DNA of 64,000 nt from Manihot esculenta. Its lineage: Eukaryota; Streptophyta; Magnoliopsida; Malpighiales; Euphorbiaceae. The notes beneath the pieces are model-generated. The model made no database searches. It saw nothing but the letters and a program-made list of their open reading frames with translations, and was not told the DNA's origin. Below, piece after piece: positions 35,581 to 46,344 of the stretch (positions are counted from its first letter, which is position 1; each line of letters opens with the position of its first letter). The DNA is taken from NCBI RefSeq assembly GCF_001659605.2, contig NC_035165.2, positions 12,768,445 through 12,832,444 of the forward strand, written 5' to 3'. Position numbers and translations under genes: made by a program.

Positions 35581-37140
35581 CTAAGTCACGGTGAAGATCC
35601 TGGCTGGAGCTGATGGATCTTCACCTCGGGAACCAGAAGAAGAGGCTGCCCCTCTCCCTCTACCTCTGCCACTGCCCTGAGTTGTGGCTAGAGCTGCTGG
35701 CTGTGTCACACTACCAGAAGCTGTCTGCTGGGGCTGGCCCATAAAAGGTGCTCTAGGACACTCCCGAGCTATGTGTCCCTCCTGTCCACATCTGAAACAT
35801 GTATTAGTCCCAGCTCGACACACTCCCCTGTGCGGTCTTCCACATCTCTGGCATTCTGTACCATCTGAGCCTGAGCTCGAGCCACCGCCAAATCCCAGAC
35901 CGGATTTCAACTTATTCCAAAACTTATTCTTCTTCGGCTTCTTGGTGGTGTTATCCCACCTCTTCTTACTTGAGCTCTGAGAAGAGAAACCTGGCCCTCC
36001 TCTTCCTGGGGTCTTAACCCCTGAAGACTGGGTCACTAACTGCTTCACTGACCCCTCAACTATAGCACTCGCCTCCATCCTTCGAGCCATATCCACCACA
36101 GTGTGGAAACTTTCTCTCTCAGCTGACTGAATCAACGAGGAGTACCTAGAATGCAGCTTCATAACATATCTCTTGGCTTTCTTCGTATCTCTATCTAGAG
36201 CTTGCCCTGAAAAAGGCAATAGCTCCAAGAATCTATCCGTGAACTCCTCTACACCCATGTGCTCTGACTGCCTCAGTTGCTCAAACTCAATCATCTTCAA
36301 TTCTCTGGAACTATCTGAAAAAGCCCATCCAGCGAACTCATTCGCGAATTCCTCCCATGTCATACCGTCTAGTCTCGGGTCCACATAACACTTGAACCAT
36401 TCCCGTGCCTTCTTGCACTTTAAAGTGAACCCTGCCATCTGAATGGCCCTGCTGTCACTTGCCCCTAGCTCATCAGTTATTGTCTTCACTACTCTCAGAT
36501 ACTCAAAGGGGTCATCCCCTGACTTGTATTTGGGAGCATCCAGCTTGAGGTAATCTGTCATCTTTACTTTGCTCCCATCGGCTGAGCTAGGTCTAGGAGG
36601 TTGAGTAACTGGGGCTGCTGGTTCTGTAGGTGGTGGAGGTGGGGGTGCAGCATTCCCCGAGGTGGGGTTTGCCGGGTTTGGATAGAAGGGTGAGGGTGGA
36701 TAAGCTGGGTACTGTGTGTAAGGTGGATAGAAAGGTGGATAAGGCATGTAGGTAGGGTAGGGGTTAAAGCTGGAGTAATCCGATGTACCTCCCATCGGAT
36801 ACCCTGAACCCTGTGGGAAGGGTGGATAATGGGGTGGAAAACCATACCCCGAGGCCTGAACGCCTCCCTGAGACTCCCCTGTCCCTTCATCCTCCATGCT
36901 CACATCCAGGTTCCCATCCCTCCTCTGCTCCTCTTCCATAACCTCCCTCACATCTGAAGAACTTCCTCCTCTATCTGTCCCCCTTCTGCTAGCATCAAAA
37001 GACCTTCTAGGGTCCCTTGACACTCTTTCTCTGTTGGCTCTACAAGACATTGCCCTAGGCAATGTAGGAGGACGGGCGCTCGTGCCCTCATCCTCAGGTG
37101 GTACTCCAGTCAATCTTGCCGATCGACGGGTTCCTCTCAT
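35581..37140 (-). pseudogene. gag: C2 gag with complete capsid and zinc knuckles
   Basis: The frame starts at the MRGTRRSARL ATG (37,140; upstream in-frame ATG at 37,173) and stays open for 519 codons. It includes the capsid domain, both zinc fingers and the Arg/Gly tail. It ends at TAG 35,581-35,583, where A and C1 have CAG. Up to that point it is the most complete Gag in the window and could in principle act on other copies' RNA; that is inference. Confidence 0.92.
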
Positions 37141-37395
37141 CCTGTTTTCTGAAAAACAGTACACATCATACAAACATTAGCATCATATGGTTCATGTGGA
37201 CACACATGAACCCTCATCACATATACATCATTCATCTCATAGCATCAATGCACATGTATATAATCATGGCATTACACATCATCATACAAGACAGGACTCC
37301 ACATCCTATCCTAGTGGACATGATCTTCCTATTGTGCTTGACCTTCTAGAACATCTATGAGCCCGACACTCTAGGTCCGATCCTATGAACCTAGG

Positions 37396-37407
37396 GCTCT
37401 GATACCA
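37396..37407 (-). promoter_or_regulatory. Composite C primer-binding site (right unit)
   Basis: The minus strand reads TGGTATCAGAGC, complementary to the 3' end of initiator Met-tRNA, three bases from LTR3. The left unit has the same site beside LTR2. Confidence 0.94.
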
Positions 37408-37410
37408 TTC

Positions 37411-39629
37411 TGTAACGACCCGAAAATCGAACCGCTACCGGCGCTAGGATCCAGGTCGGCTTAAGGCCGCCGGGACCCGTAGCAAGCCTGACATACATCC
37501 TGAAAACCTATTTAATCCCATACATGATCAACAACATACATAAAAATTTAAAACTTTTCCTTCAAACATCCAACTCAACCTGAACATACACTGTACATAG
37601 TCATAATCATAATCGTGATCCCTCTGTGGGATCTCATCAATGCCCCAATGGGCGATACATCATAAGATGAGTTGGCTTTCATGAACATTATAAAACATTT
37701 ATGATCATGTAACAAAAGGGATACCTCATACACAATGTCAAGCACAATATCTAATCCTCAATATCATTACATGACTGAAACTGTACTTTTACATAACATT
37801 AATATATTTATCATGTCCACACTATCTATTACATACACAGGACTTCAATACTCTTATGGATCTCCTGGTCTACCCTGTACCTGCAATCCTGGGGAAAATG
37901 GGAGAGGGATGAGCTACTAGAGCCCAGTGAGCAGAATAATAAAAACATTTAAATCATATGGATCATGGAATGCATCACATCACAGCTAATCACATCAAGG
38001 ATGAACTTGTCACCAATAGCCCTCTACATAGTCCAACTGTGCCAGAACGTAGAATGGGTCCTGGTCTTTCCCTTACATATCATAACATAACGGTGTCCAA
38101 CTGTGCCAGAACGTAGAATGGGTCCTGGTCTTTCCCTTACATAGTGCCAGCGAACGTAGAATGGGTCCCACTGGTCTTACATTCCGTACCGTACATATCA
38201 TATCGTCATATCATAGATCGAGGGCTATGGATCATCCAACATTCATCCACATCAACATAAAAATATGCAGTGCAACATATTCGTGAATTCTAATGCAAGC
38301 AACCTAATTCATCACATGGCATTCATGATGCGTGAAACATGCTGAAAAGTTCATTCTTTGCTTTAAAACATAATAAGTTATTCCACTCACCTCTGGATAG
38401 CTCTGACCAGACACTGGGGCAACAGACTCACTGCTGGGGTCCTCGGTTCCTCGGGTCCGAACCTACACAGGTGGACTCAAATGAGGGACCAAACATACAT
38501 GAACATAACTCTAAACTACTCCCCAAAAACCCCCTAAAACATCATAGAATAATCATAGAAAAACATGCAAGAAAGGGCTGGACAGGGTACTTTCGGCGGC
38601 AGGTTCGGCGGCCGAAAGTCCCTCCAGAGCCGAAAGTCAGGCAGGTTCTACGGCACCTTCGGCGGCCGAAACTCCCAGACAGAGGCGAAACTCATGCATG
38701 TTCGGCGGCACTTTCGGCGGCCGAAAGTCCCAGACAGAGACGAAAGTCTCCTTTCGGGGGCAAGCTTCGGCAGCCGAAGGCTGCCTCCACAAGCACGTTC
38801 GGCGGCCGAAAGTTCCTTCGGCTGCCGAACCTGGTTTCTCCCAGAATGGCAGAAACTCAGCTCCCTTATGCATTTATGCCTACAATCTCAACCAAACATG
38901 CATAAACCTATTCTACAACACTCATACACAAGCATACAAGTTCCTAGGGGCATCAAACCAACAAAAACCCCATCTATAACACATCCAACATACATTTGCA
39001 AGCCACATTGTTCAAAATCACATCAAAAACCCATAAGCTCATCATAAGCTACACATGCATTTTTACCCCATGAACTTGCATAAAACTTGCTTAAAACATA
39101 AAGTAAGCTAGAGATCGACCCTTACCTCTTCAAGATCGAGGGTGGAGGCGATCTAACTTGGAGTTGGAAGAGATTCGAGTTCTTGAACCTCAAAGCTCCA
39201 AAACTTGCTCAAAACTCGGAAATCTTCAAAACAAGATGAAAACTAGTGAAAAACTTGAAAGATCTGAAGGAAAAGACTCAAGATCGGTGAGGGGTGGCGG
39301 AGAACTCACCTTGGCCGAAAATGGGGAAAAAGCTCGCCCGTTTTCGGCTAAGGGACCCTTTTATAGTGGCTGGCCAGGCCACGTTCGGGGGCCGAACGTG
39401 CCTCCGTATGCATGCCATGTTCGGCGGCCGAACTTGAGGTTCGGCGGCCGAACCTGAGTTTTCCTCCAAGGTTGTTTTTATGCAAAAACTCATTTCCATT
39501 TTACTTAAAACCATGAAATACCTTAAAACATTTTATGAAAACATGTTTCTACCCTACTAGAGGCTTTCGACATCCGAGATTCCACCGGACGGTAGGAATT
39601 CTGATACCGGAGTCTAGCCGAGTATTACA
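37411..39629 (-). mobile_element. Composite C, LTR3 (outer 5' LTR)
   Basis: This 2,219-bp LTR is bounded on the right by the second AATAT copy. The TATA box on the minus strand is at 39,358-39,365. Palindrome clusters lie at about 38,590-38,830 and 39,382-39,450. It is shorter than LTR1 mainly because a block between two palindromes of the U3 cluster is missing near 39,440. The last bases read GAGTATTACA, one change from the usual GGGTATTACA. Confidence 0.95.
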
Positions 39630-40230
39630 AATATATCTTTTGTAAAGTTCTTAAGAATGTGAAAATGCTTGATGGCTATGCATCTAATATTTCTAAATGC
39701 ATAAATCAATGGCCTTAAAAGTTATGATTCTTATATTTTGATTGAGTACCTCCTTCCATTAGCATTAAGGGGATGTAATTCATCAAAATAAGTGACTTTA
39801 ATTGTGATTGACTTGGCTTCATTTTTTAAAACAATATGCTCAAAGGTCTTAGATGTTGATGAGCTTAAGAACATTTAGAATTGCATTATCATGACATTAT
39901 TCCACATGGAGAAAATATTTATTCCATTATTTTTTACCATTATGGTTCATTTAATGATCCATCCAATAAAGGAGGTAAGACTTGGTGGTCTAGTACAATA
40001 CAAATGGATGTATCCCATAGAAAGGTATTCCACAATTACTTTGTCATTTATTATCTTAATTCCTTTCTTTGACAATAATTATGTGAGTAATGTCCTCTTT
40101 TATTTAGGTCTTTTGTTCGATATAAATCATTTATTCATAATAAAGCTCACCCTAAAGGATCAATTGCTGAAGGCTACATAACAGAAAAATGTTACTTTTT
40201 GTTCGAGGTATTTAGAAGGAGTTGAAACAA
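39630..40230 (+). pseudogene. CACTA transposase, continuation and DUF4218-like part
   Basis: This resumes after composite C with a segment resembling FCKVLKNVKMLDGYASNISKC, the region that follows the break at 22,094. It then continues with pieces of the DUF4218 region (FFTIMVHLMIHPIKE, LGGLVQYKWMYPIERY, later KGSIAEGYI-like) in different frames. Stops and shifts are frequent. Together with 21,189-22,094 this is one ancient transposase gene split by composite C. Confidence 0.84.
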
Positions 40231-40683
40231 GATTCAATCGACCCTTACAAAATCCTAACCCACCTTCCAAAAATATCAAATATTTATTATCAAGTTTGGG
40301 TAAACCTATAGGGAAAGCCAAAGAAGTTGTCTTAGATGATAAATCTTTAATGCAAGTTCATCGTTATATGCTACGAAATTCTGATGTGATTGAGCCATTT
40401 TGAAAGTGAGTATTGATTTTAAATTTAGGATAATATATTAATATTTTATTAATGATGTTTCTAATTTTTTAAGTTTACAAATTCTAATGAGTTTATTGAA
40501 ATTGAGAGGAGAAAATATTGTCGCCGTGCTCGTCTTGATAACAATGAAATAAATAAGTTACTCAATGAAAAGTTTCATCATTGGTTCCAAAATAGGGTAA
40601 GTTTACATGTTAAGGAACACTAACGATCATTTTATTTCTTTTAATTTTTTTATATAATTACTTTAATTAATTATTAATAGGTA

Positions 40684-41230
40684 TTGACAATTAGTGGCCC
40701 AAATATTTCAAAAGCTATTGTGAGCCTTGATAGAGGGCCCAATAAGATTGTGAAAAGATTTTCTGGATTCATTATCAATAGAGTCAGATATCATACAGTA
40801 GACAGGGAGGAGCAAAGATTGACACAAAATAGTGGCATAGTTAACTCTTTAGAAATTAAAGGGACGAACTACTATGGCAAGCTTACAGATGTGCTAGAAT
40901 TAAATTATTATGATAGTTTTAAGGTCATACTATTTAGATGTGATTGGTTTAATATTTATTATAGTGTAGGCATTAAACAATATGAATTTAGGTTTACCTT
41001 GATAAATTTTTCTCGCTTAATCTATACTGGTGAGAAACTTGATGATGACCCTTACGTATTCTCCTTTAAAGTTGAATCAGTGTATTATGTGCAAGACCTA
41101 AAAAATATTAATTGGCATGTAGTTTTATAGGTTAAATCTAGAGATTTATTTGATATAGGCAATGAAAAGGTATTAGAGGATACTTTTGATGTAATGCTTA
41201 ACAATAGCTACATATATTCAAGCTAATGAT
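40684..41230 (+). pseudogene. CACTA transposase, DUF4216-like C-terminal part
   Basis: An open stretch of 148 codons (40,684-41,130), continuing past a stop. It matches the DUF4216 segment found at the end of plant CACTA transposases: NYYGKLTDVLELNYYDSFKV, then FRCDW, FTLINFSRLIYTGEKLDDDP and YYVQDLKNINWHVV. An intron-like spacer with GTAAGT-type sites precedes it. It is not an independent gene. Confidence 0.84.
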
Positions 41231-42114
41231 GAGAATTCTAATTGGATGCGAGTTTATGTTGAAAAAGATGACATTATTTTTTTTTGTTGAACTGGTGGGT
41301 GGAGATGACATTATTTATATTTAGTTCATAAATCTTATGCTATTATGTAATTTATTATTTATAATTACTTTAATTTTCTTGATTTTCATATATGTTATTA
41401 TTTTAATTCATGTGTTGAATTATAGTTTGTTGATGAGCATTTATTCTAAGTTAATTTTTTTTCTTAAATTATATGGTTATTGATGATAATTCTATTGGCA
41501 TTTATATAATTTTAAGGATCACCACAGATGATAATCAACTTCAATAACAAGTCAATCAGAGAACATTAAGTCAAGATCGCGAAATAGAGTCATTTTCAGA
41601 ATCTCCACAAGCAACCCAACAACTTGATAATAATGAGTGTACAGAAATGATTGGTAGTCTATTTTTACAATTAAGATATTATTATTGTTATTTTATCAAT
41701 AAATCATTTTTATTACTAAAAGAAGCATATTATACAACATCAGTAGTACCATGAGTAAATTTCACTTCAAAACAACAAATACAATCCAATCCAGCACACA
41801 TCATTGGCTTTGATCCAATCCCTAAAGACTCATATACCCTTTATGGCAATTCACTAATCAGATGTGCAATACCAACAATACCATAAGTAAATGCCATTTC
41901 AAAACTTATTTCCCGAGGAGACATCTAACATCAATTATTATTATTATTGTTGTTGTTATCATTATTATTATTATATGAAGTTGATTGAGTTTTGACTCTT
42001 TTAATCTCCTTGATTTTTCATTTTTTTTGAATTTTGATTCTTTTCATTTTATGAAGGATTTTTCTTGATAATTTTGCGTTTATTACTAATTTGCGTTTAT
42101 TAAATTTTGATTGC

Positions 42115-43025
42115 ATAGATAAGATTTTTATATCCACCTGAAACTAAGAGTTGGGTTTTAAAAATCTTTGAATAAGAAATGGAGAGATTTTAAATAAAAC
42201 TTGAAGGCATAATATTATGATTCATGTAAACCTAAAGAACATATAATAGAAAATGTACCCAAAGATATTGTGGAAGAACAATGGCCTACTTTTGTTAATA
42301 GATGGTTCACTACAGAGAGTCAGGTAACTTATTCATGTAAATATCTTTTATAATAATACTTTTAACGCTTTAGTATTGCATGATATAAATTATAATTATA
42401 TATATATAGCAATTGAGTCTTAGGAACACTGTTAATGCACAGAAATAAAAGAATGCTCACACATAAGGAAAAGTTTTACAAGAAAGAGAAAGGAAATGGT
42501 ATATAGTTATCGATATCATGCTTATTAACTATCAATATCATGCTTATTAACATGGTTTATTTTTCATATTTTATAAATGGAAACAACTTTTACTTATAAG
42601 AAAAAGAACTTGGGAAAGTTCCAGATAGACTTACATTTTTTTAGGCAATTCATAAGAAAAAAAATGGTACATATGTGGATGAGAATATAAGGCAGTTGAT
42701 GGTATTGTTCAGTTTATCTACTTAACTACTTCTCTTTTTTTTTTTAAATGACATTTTCTCCTTTTTAATCATTATATGTTTAACCTTATAGGAGAAGGCA
42801 CATGCACTTATAGCTGAACAAAGCGAGAATTCTATCATTAACTCAAATGAATTAAATGAGAGAACTTTTTAAGAATTAATGGGTCCAGAGCATAATGGTC
42901 GTGTGCGAACTTTACGTTTAGTACTAACACCTAGAAGCTATTTTGGTATGACCTCTTATAATGTAGGATCTAGATGGGAGGTTTCCCCTAACTCAAGTCA
43001 ATCAGGAGATAGCAATGCTTAAAGA
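42115..43025 (+). pseudogene. CACTA second ORF (Transposase_24 / TNPA-like) remnant
   Basis: Fragments in several frames resemble the second gene of plant En/Spm elements: a YPPETKSWVLK-like start, a VPKDIVEEQWPTFVNRWF-like stretch, LSLRNTVNAQK-like, and later AHALIAEQSENS and ELMGPEHNGRVR. Intron-like gaps and stops separate them. In En/Spm this gene product binds subterminal repeats, and such repeats lie downstream at 43,900-44,330. Recognition is from memory of the family, so confidence is moderate. Confidence 0.68.
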
Positions 43026-43894
43026 AAAGTTGCAGTACGTGAAAAATAAATGTGAATCATTAGATGAAATTATCATTAGATGAAATTATCCATATCTTAC
43101 ATGGATTTTTGTCTCAAATGTATCCTGGAAAAACTGTAAGTTTTAAGTATATGCTTTTTGTATTTAAGTAGTTGAGTTTTGTGTTATATTTCCAATTAAT
43201 TTAAATAATTATGTTAGAATTAAAGTTGATATATAAATTAATATATTGAATGTTAATTCACTTGTATTGAAATAGATTCTAATAAAATACATTAAAATTT
43301 ATACTATCTAAGCGAAAAAGTATATAGAAAATTAACAATTAATGAGTGTTTCAATTATTTAATTCTTGCAGCTTTATATAGAAAATATCAATGCGTGACC
43401 TTCATTATATTTTTTTTTCTCTCTTTTCATACACTTTGAAAATAGAGATACTAGTCTATTTTGCCTTGTAAAGTTATATGTTAATTAATTTTTTTGTTAA
43501 ATATTGTTTATTGATATTATGTATAATATATATTAAAAATGAAGTTATCATATTTTAAATATTTTAAAAATTCTTGACCTTTTGCTTTTGTGTTATTAAC
43601 AAGTAAATAATGGCAAAAGTGGGGGATCCAACTTTTCTCTTAATAATAATTCATCTCACTCAACTCATAAGCTAAGAGAGAATAGCAATGGAAAAACTTA
43701 GGATTTGATGTTGATCAGTTTCAATTTGGTATTTGTTAGTGTTTTATTTTAGAACTCTCTTTTAATTTACATATTTAAATAGTATGATGTATGGAGATTT
43801 GATCTGGATGTTGTTTTGTATCGGATAATAGTAGTAAGGTGGTTTGAAATGTATATATTGCTTTAAATAAATTACAGTTATTTTGGCACCAAAA

Positions 43895-44488
43895 ATAGTT
43901 ATGGGTGATTTTAACCGCCTCAACTAAATCCAAATGAATAATAAAAATGATAATTCAATATACTAGAGGCGGTTTGAATTGCCATAAATAACAATAGGAA
44001 TCTGCACAAGGACGGTTTAAACCGTCCCTGAAATTACTAAATATAAATATCTGGGGTGATTATTATTGTGGCGCTAAAGTATATACAAACTATTCTAACC
44101 GCTTCAATCATTAATTAAAACTAACAATAAATAAATAATTTCAATGTGTTAGAGGCAGTTAAAGATGTCGCAAATTATGGTAAAAATTTATATATGACAA
44201 TTTAAACTATCTTTACAATTGATTGATTTGTCAATTATTCTATAAATAAAACACGTTTAGAGCCATTTTTAAACACCTCTAAAATCTTATGTACAACGGT
44301 CAAGTCTGCCTCTAACAATGGCCCCTAGCAAAAATATGTATTCTAGTGGTTGACAAAGGCGTTACAATGTTGTAGAGCTAGCGTCTACAGCGACACTCAT
44401 GTGGCGGTTCGTTGACTCGCCATAACAAAGTATAGGGGTAGTTTAAAATTAAAAAAAAGTACGGGAAAAGCATCTATTTTTTGTAGTG
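43895..44488 (+). repeat. CACTA 3' subterminal repeats and terminal inverted repeat
   Basis: Variants of a motif like TTAACCGCCTCAA and its complement GAGGCGGTTTGAA recur in both orientations near 43,911, 43,970, 44,010, 44,095, 44,150 and 44,265, as expected for transposase-binding sites. The segment ends TTTTTTGTAGTG at 44,488; its complement CACTACAAAAAA is the classical CACTA terminus. The 5' terminus of the element is not in the window. Confidence 0.85.
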
Positions 44489-45135
44489 TATGAAATAAAA
44501 GTTTTAAAAGTTGAATAACTAAAATGATTTTTATTTAAAATGTTGGGATTAAAATGTAAATTTCCTTAAAAGGATAGCAGCTCCTTCTGTTCAAGCCACA
44601 TGCCTTTGTTTTGTCCATACAATTTATTTAAAAAAAAAAAAGAAAGAGAAAAAAAAAAGAGAAAAGAGAGAAGCTAGAAGCTTTGGCAAGAAGGAGAGGA
44701 ACCAAAGAAAATAAGTGGATATGGGCAATGAATTTTCAAAGTGCTAAATACCATATTTTTTACAACTGAACTTTTATTTTGTGTATAACCACAAATGCTT
44801 TAAAAAGGAATGAATGGTGATGTGGTGCAAAAGAAGGTAAATTTATGAAATCCATTAACTCAGTATTTAAAGGAGTAAGATTGTTAATTTTTCTAGTCAT
44901 TATCTAATTTTATGATCCAGCATAAAGCCAATGCTAATATATTTGAAATTGTCTCAAAGCAAACATGTTTAGCCAATATATTATTTAAATTGACATATTA
45001 AATGAGATTTGTGTCACAGAGTAGTAAATTTAGGAAACCATAATACTATACAAATGGAAAGCTACAAAATGTCAAATTATTAGTTGTGTAGGGAGAAATA
45101 ACTATGATGAACATGTTAAATCAAAGGTTAGGATT
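44489..45135. other. AT-rich spacer right of the CACTA element
   Basis: I see no gene here. A purine-rich run (A and GA, about 44,630-44,680) and low-complexity AT-rich sequence are the only notable features. Confidence 0.6.
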
Positions 45136-45580
45136 AAATTAAAACCAATTTAAACATTTATGTCAAAATTATGTACAAATAATTGCATAAATATTTAACT
45201 TAACAAAACTTATTCATGTATAAATCAACTTATAATAAAAATGAGTATGATACGTATGAAACACTAATCTTTCCTTTTTTTAATTCTTTCAATTTATAGC
45301 CAACTTTCTCGTTCGGATAAACTAGTGGACTCATCTTTAGAGTTTAAATATTTGGATTTAAATTCTAATTTTTTTGTTGAGATGGGGATTGGGGATTGAG
45401 GGGTAGAACTCAGACCTCTCAGATTTACTCAGATGCACTTATCATCAGGTTAAACCTGTGAGTGCTCTATTTGAATTCTAATTAAAACCAATTTAAACAT
45501 TTATGTCAAAATTATATACAAATAATTGCATAAATATTTAACTTAACAAAACTTATTCATGTATAAATCAACTTATAATA
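45136..45580. repeat. Direct repeat pair of about 103 bp
   Basis: About 45,136-45,238 and 45,480-45,580 are near-identical direct copies (AACCAATTTAAACATTTATG... through CAACTTATAATA). They are about 240 bp apart, with a SINE-like insert in the intervening stretch. No terminal motif of a known element is visible; it may be a local tandem duplication or a pair of short repeats. Confidence 0.75.
45371..45473 (-). mobile_element. SINE-like short insert
   Basis: A block of about 103 bp is flanked by the perfect 10-bp duplication AATTCTAATT (45,361-45,370 and 45,474-45,483), with a short T run at its left end. On the minus strand it contains a B-box-like GGTCTGAGTTCTACCCC and an upstream GGTTTAACCTGATGATAAGTGC that could be an A-box region. 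This fits a tRNA-derived SINE. The family is not identified. Confidence 0.55.
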
Positions 45581-45620
45581 ACACAAAAAATTATGAGGTA
45601 CCAAACTATTCATAAGTCTT

Positions 45621-46330
45621 TTTTTTTTTTTAAGTAAAACTACCGATTGTATTAATAAAATTTCATCAAACAAAGAGAAATATCATAGAGACGATCATAC
45701 CTAATAGTTTCTCTGGAGTGGCATAACGACGAACTCATATAACATAAATAACAAAGATTTACAATCATTCAAAATCAAACTCAGTTTAGAAATATCTAAA
45801 TATGGAGAATGAAGAGATTGAACTACTTGCAAACAATCCATAAGAATGCAGCCATTAAAAAGCAAAAATTTCGTCGCAAAAAGCAAACAGTGATGGAGAG
45901 CTAAAACTTTTGTTTCCATAAAAAATAAAATGTCAGGCTTGTAACTAGTAACCAAATCCTTCAATGCATTAACTGTCCGAGGCGGTTCCAACACAGGACG
46001 ACCATTGCTTTCGGCTATCCTGACCTTGGACGGGATGAGCCGCTTCACTGTTACCCCTCTAAAGGATACCATAAATATGCCAAAAAGATCTGCATATTCT
46101 AAAAATTGATTAGATTGTATGTGAGAAACATCTCCACCATACGGAAATAATAAGTGATGATCATAATATCTCTGGAGCTCTTAATAGGGACAATAATATT
46201 TTATTTTTCATCGATAGTCAATTGACGCAGATCATCTTCAATAGGAAAAGAAAAAATAGGAATTAGGTTTAAGGAAAAGAAAAAAGTAAGAGTATCGAGT
46301 CACAGAGAGATCATAGAGAGAAACTTGCGT
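45621..46330 (-). mobile_element. Internally deleted LINE with 14-bp TSD
   Basis: This 710-bp insert is flanked by the perfect duplication TATTCATAAGTCTT (45,607-45,620 and 46,331-46,344). It begins with a T run, i.e. a poly(A) tail on the minus strand. An open frame of 123 codons (46,072-45,701, minus) joins an endonuclease-like start (RTVNALKDLV, KPDILFFMETK) to an RNase H-like end (ALHHCLLFATKF, MDCLQVVQSL, LILNDCKSLL) of plant LINEs. The whole reverse transcriptase is missing. The 5' part may include an ORF1 remnant. It must have moved in trans. Confidence 0.82.
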
Positions 46331-46344
46331 TATTCATAAGTCTT

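Larger units (their letters stand above)
32058..37410 (-). mobile_element. Composite C, right internal region (C2)
   Basis: This 5,353-bp internal region has its PBS at 37,396-37,407 (minus strand TGGTATCAGAGC) three bases from LTR3, and its PPT beside LTR2. It is nearly identical to the left internal region. It is also inactive, with both shared and private lesions described under its coding remnants. Confidence 0.95.
22095..39629 (-). mobile_element. Composite C: tandem LTR-internal-LTR-internal-LTR Gypsy array
   Basis: Three LTRs (22,095-24,406; 29,765-32,057; 37,411-39,629) alternate with two near-identical internal regions (24,407-29,764 and 32,058-37,410), all on the minus strand. The entire 17,535-bp array is flanked by one perfect TSD, AATAT (22,090-22,094 and 39,630-39,634), and no TSD is seen at the middle LTR. 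The simplest reading is one insertion followed by unequal LTR-LTR recombination that duplicated one LTR-internal unit (period about 7.67 kb). The target was the CACTA transposase gene. Confidence 0.96.

Noticed and set aside
22095..39629. An intact, autonomous retrotransposon in composite C
   Set aside because: Both internals carry several in-frame stops, and the right one a 5-bp frameshift deletion as well. No continuous gag-pol frame exists.
40684..41130. A separate gene of 148 codons
   Set aside because: The residues match the DUF4216 part of CACTA transposases, and it lies in order with the other transposase pieces. It has no own start context.
45371..45473. A tRNA gene, because of the A- and B-box-like segments on the minus strand
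   Set aside because: No cloverleaf or acceptor stem could be formed, and the flanking 10-bp duplication with a T run fits a SINE-like insert better.
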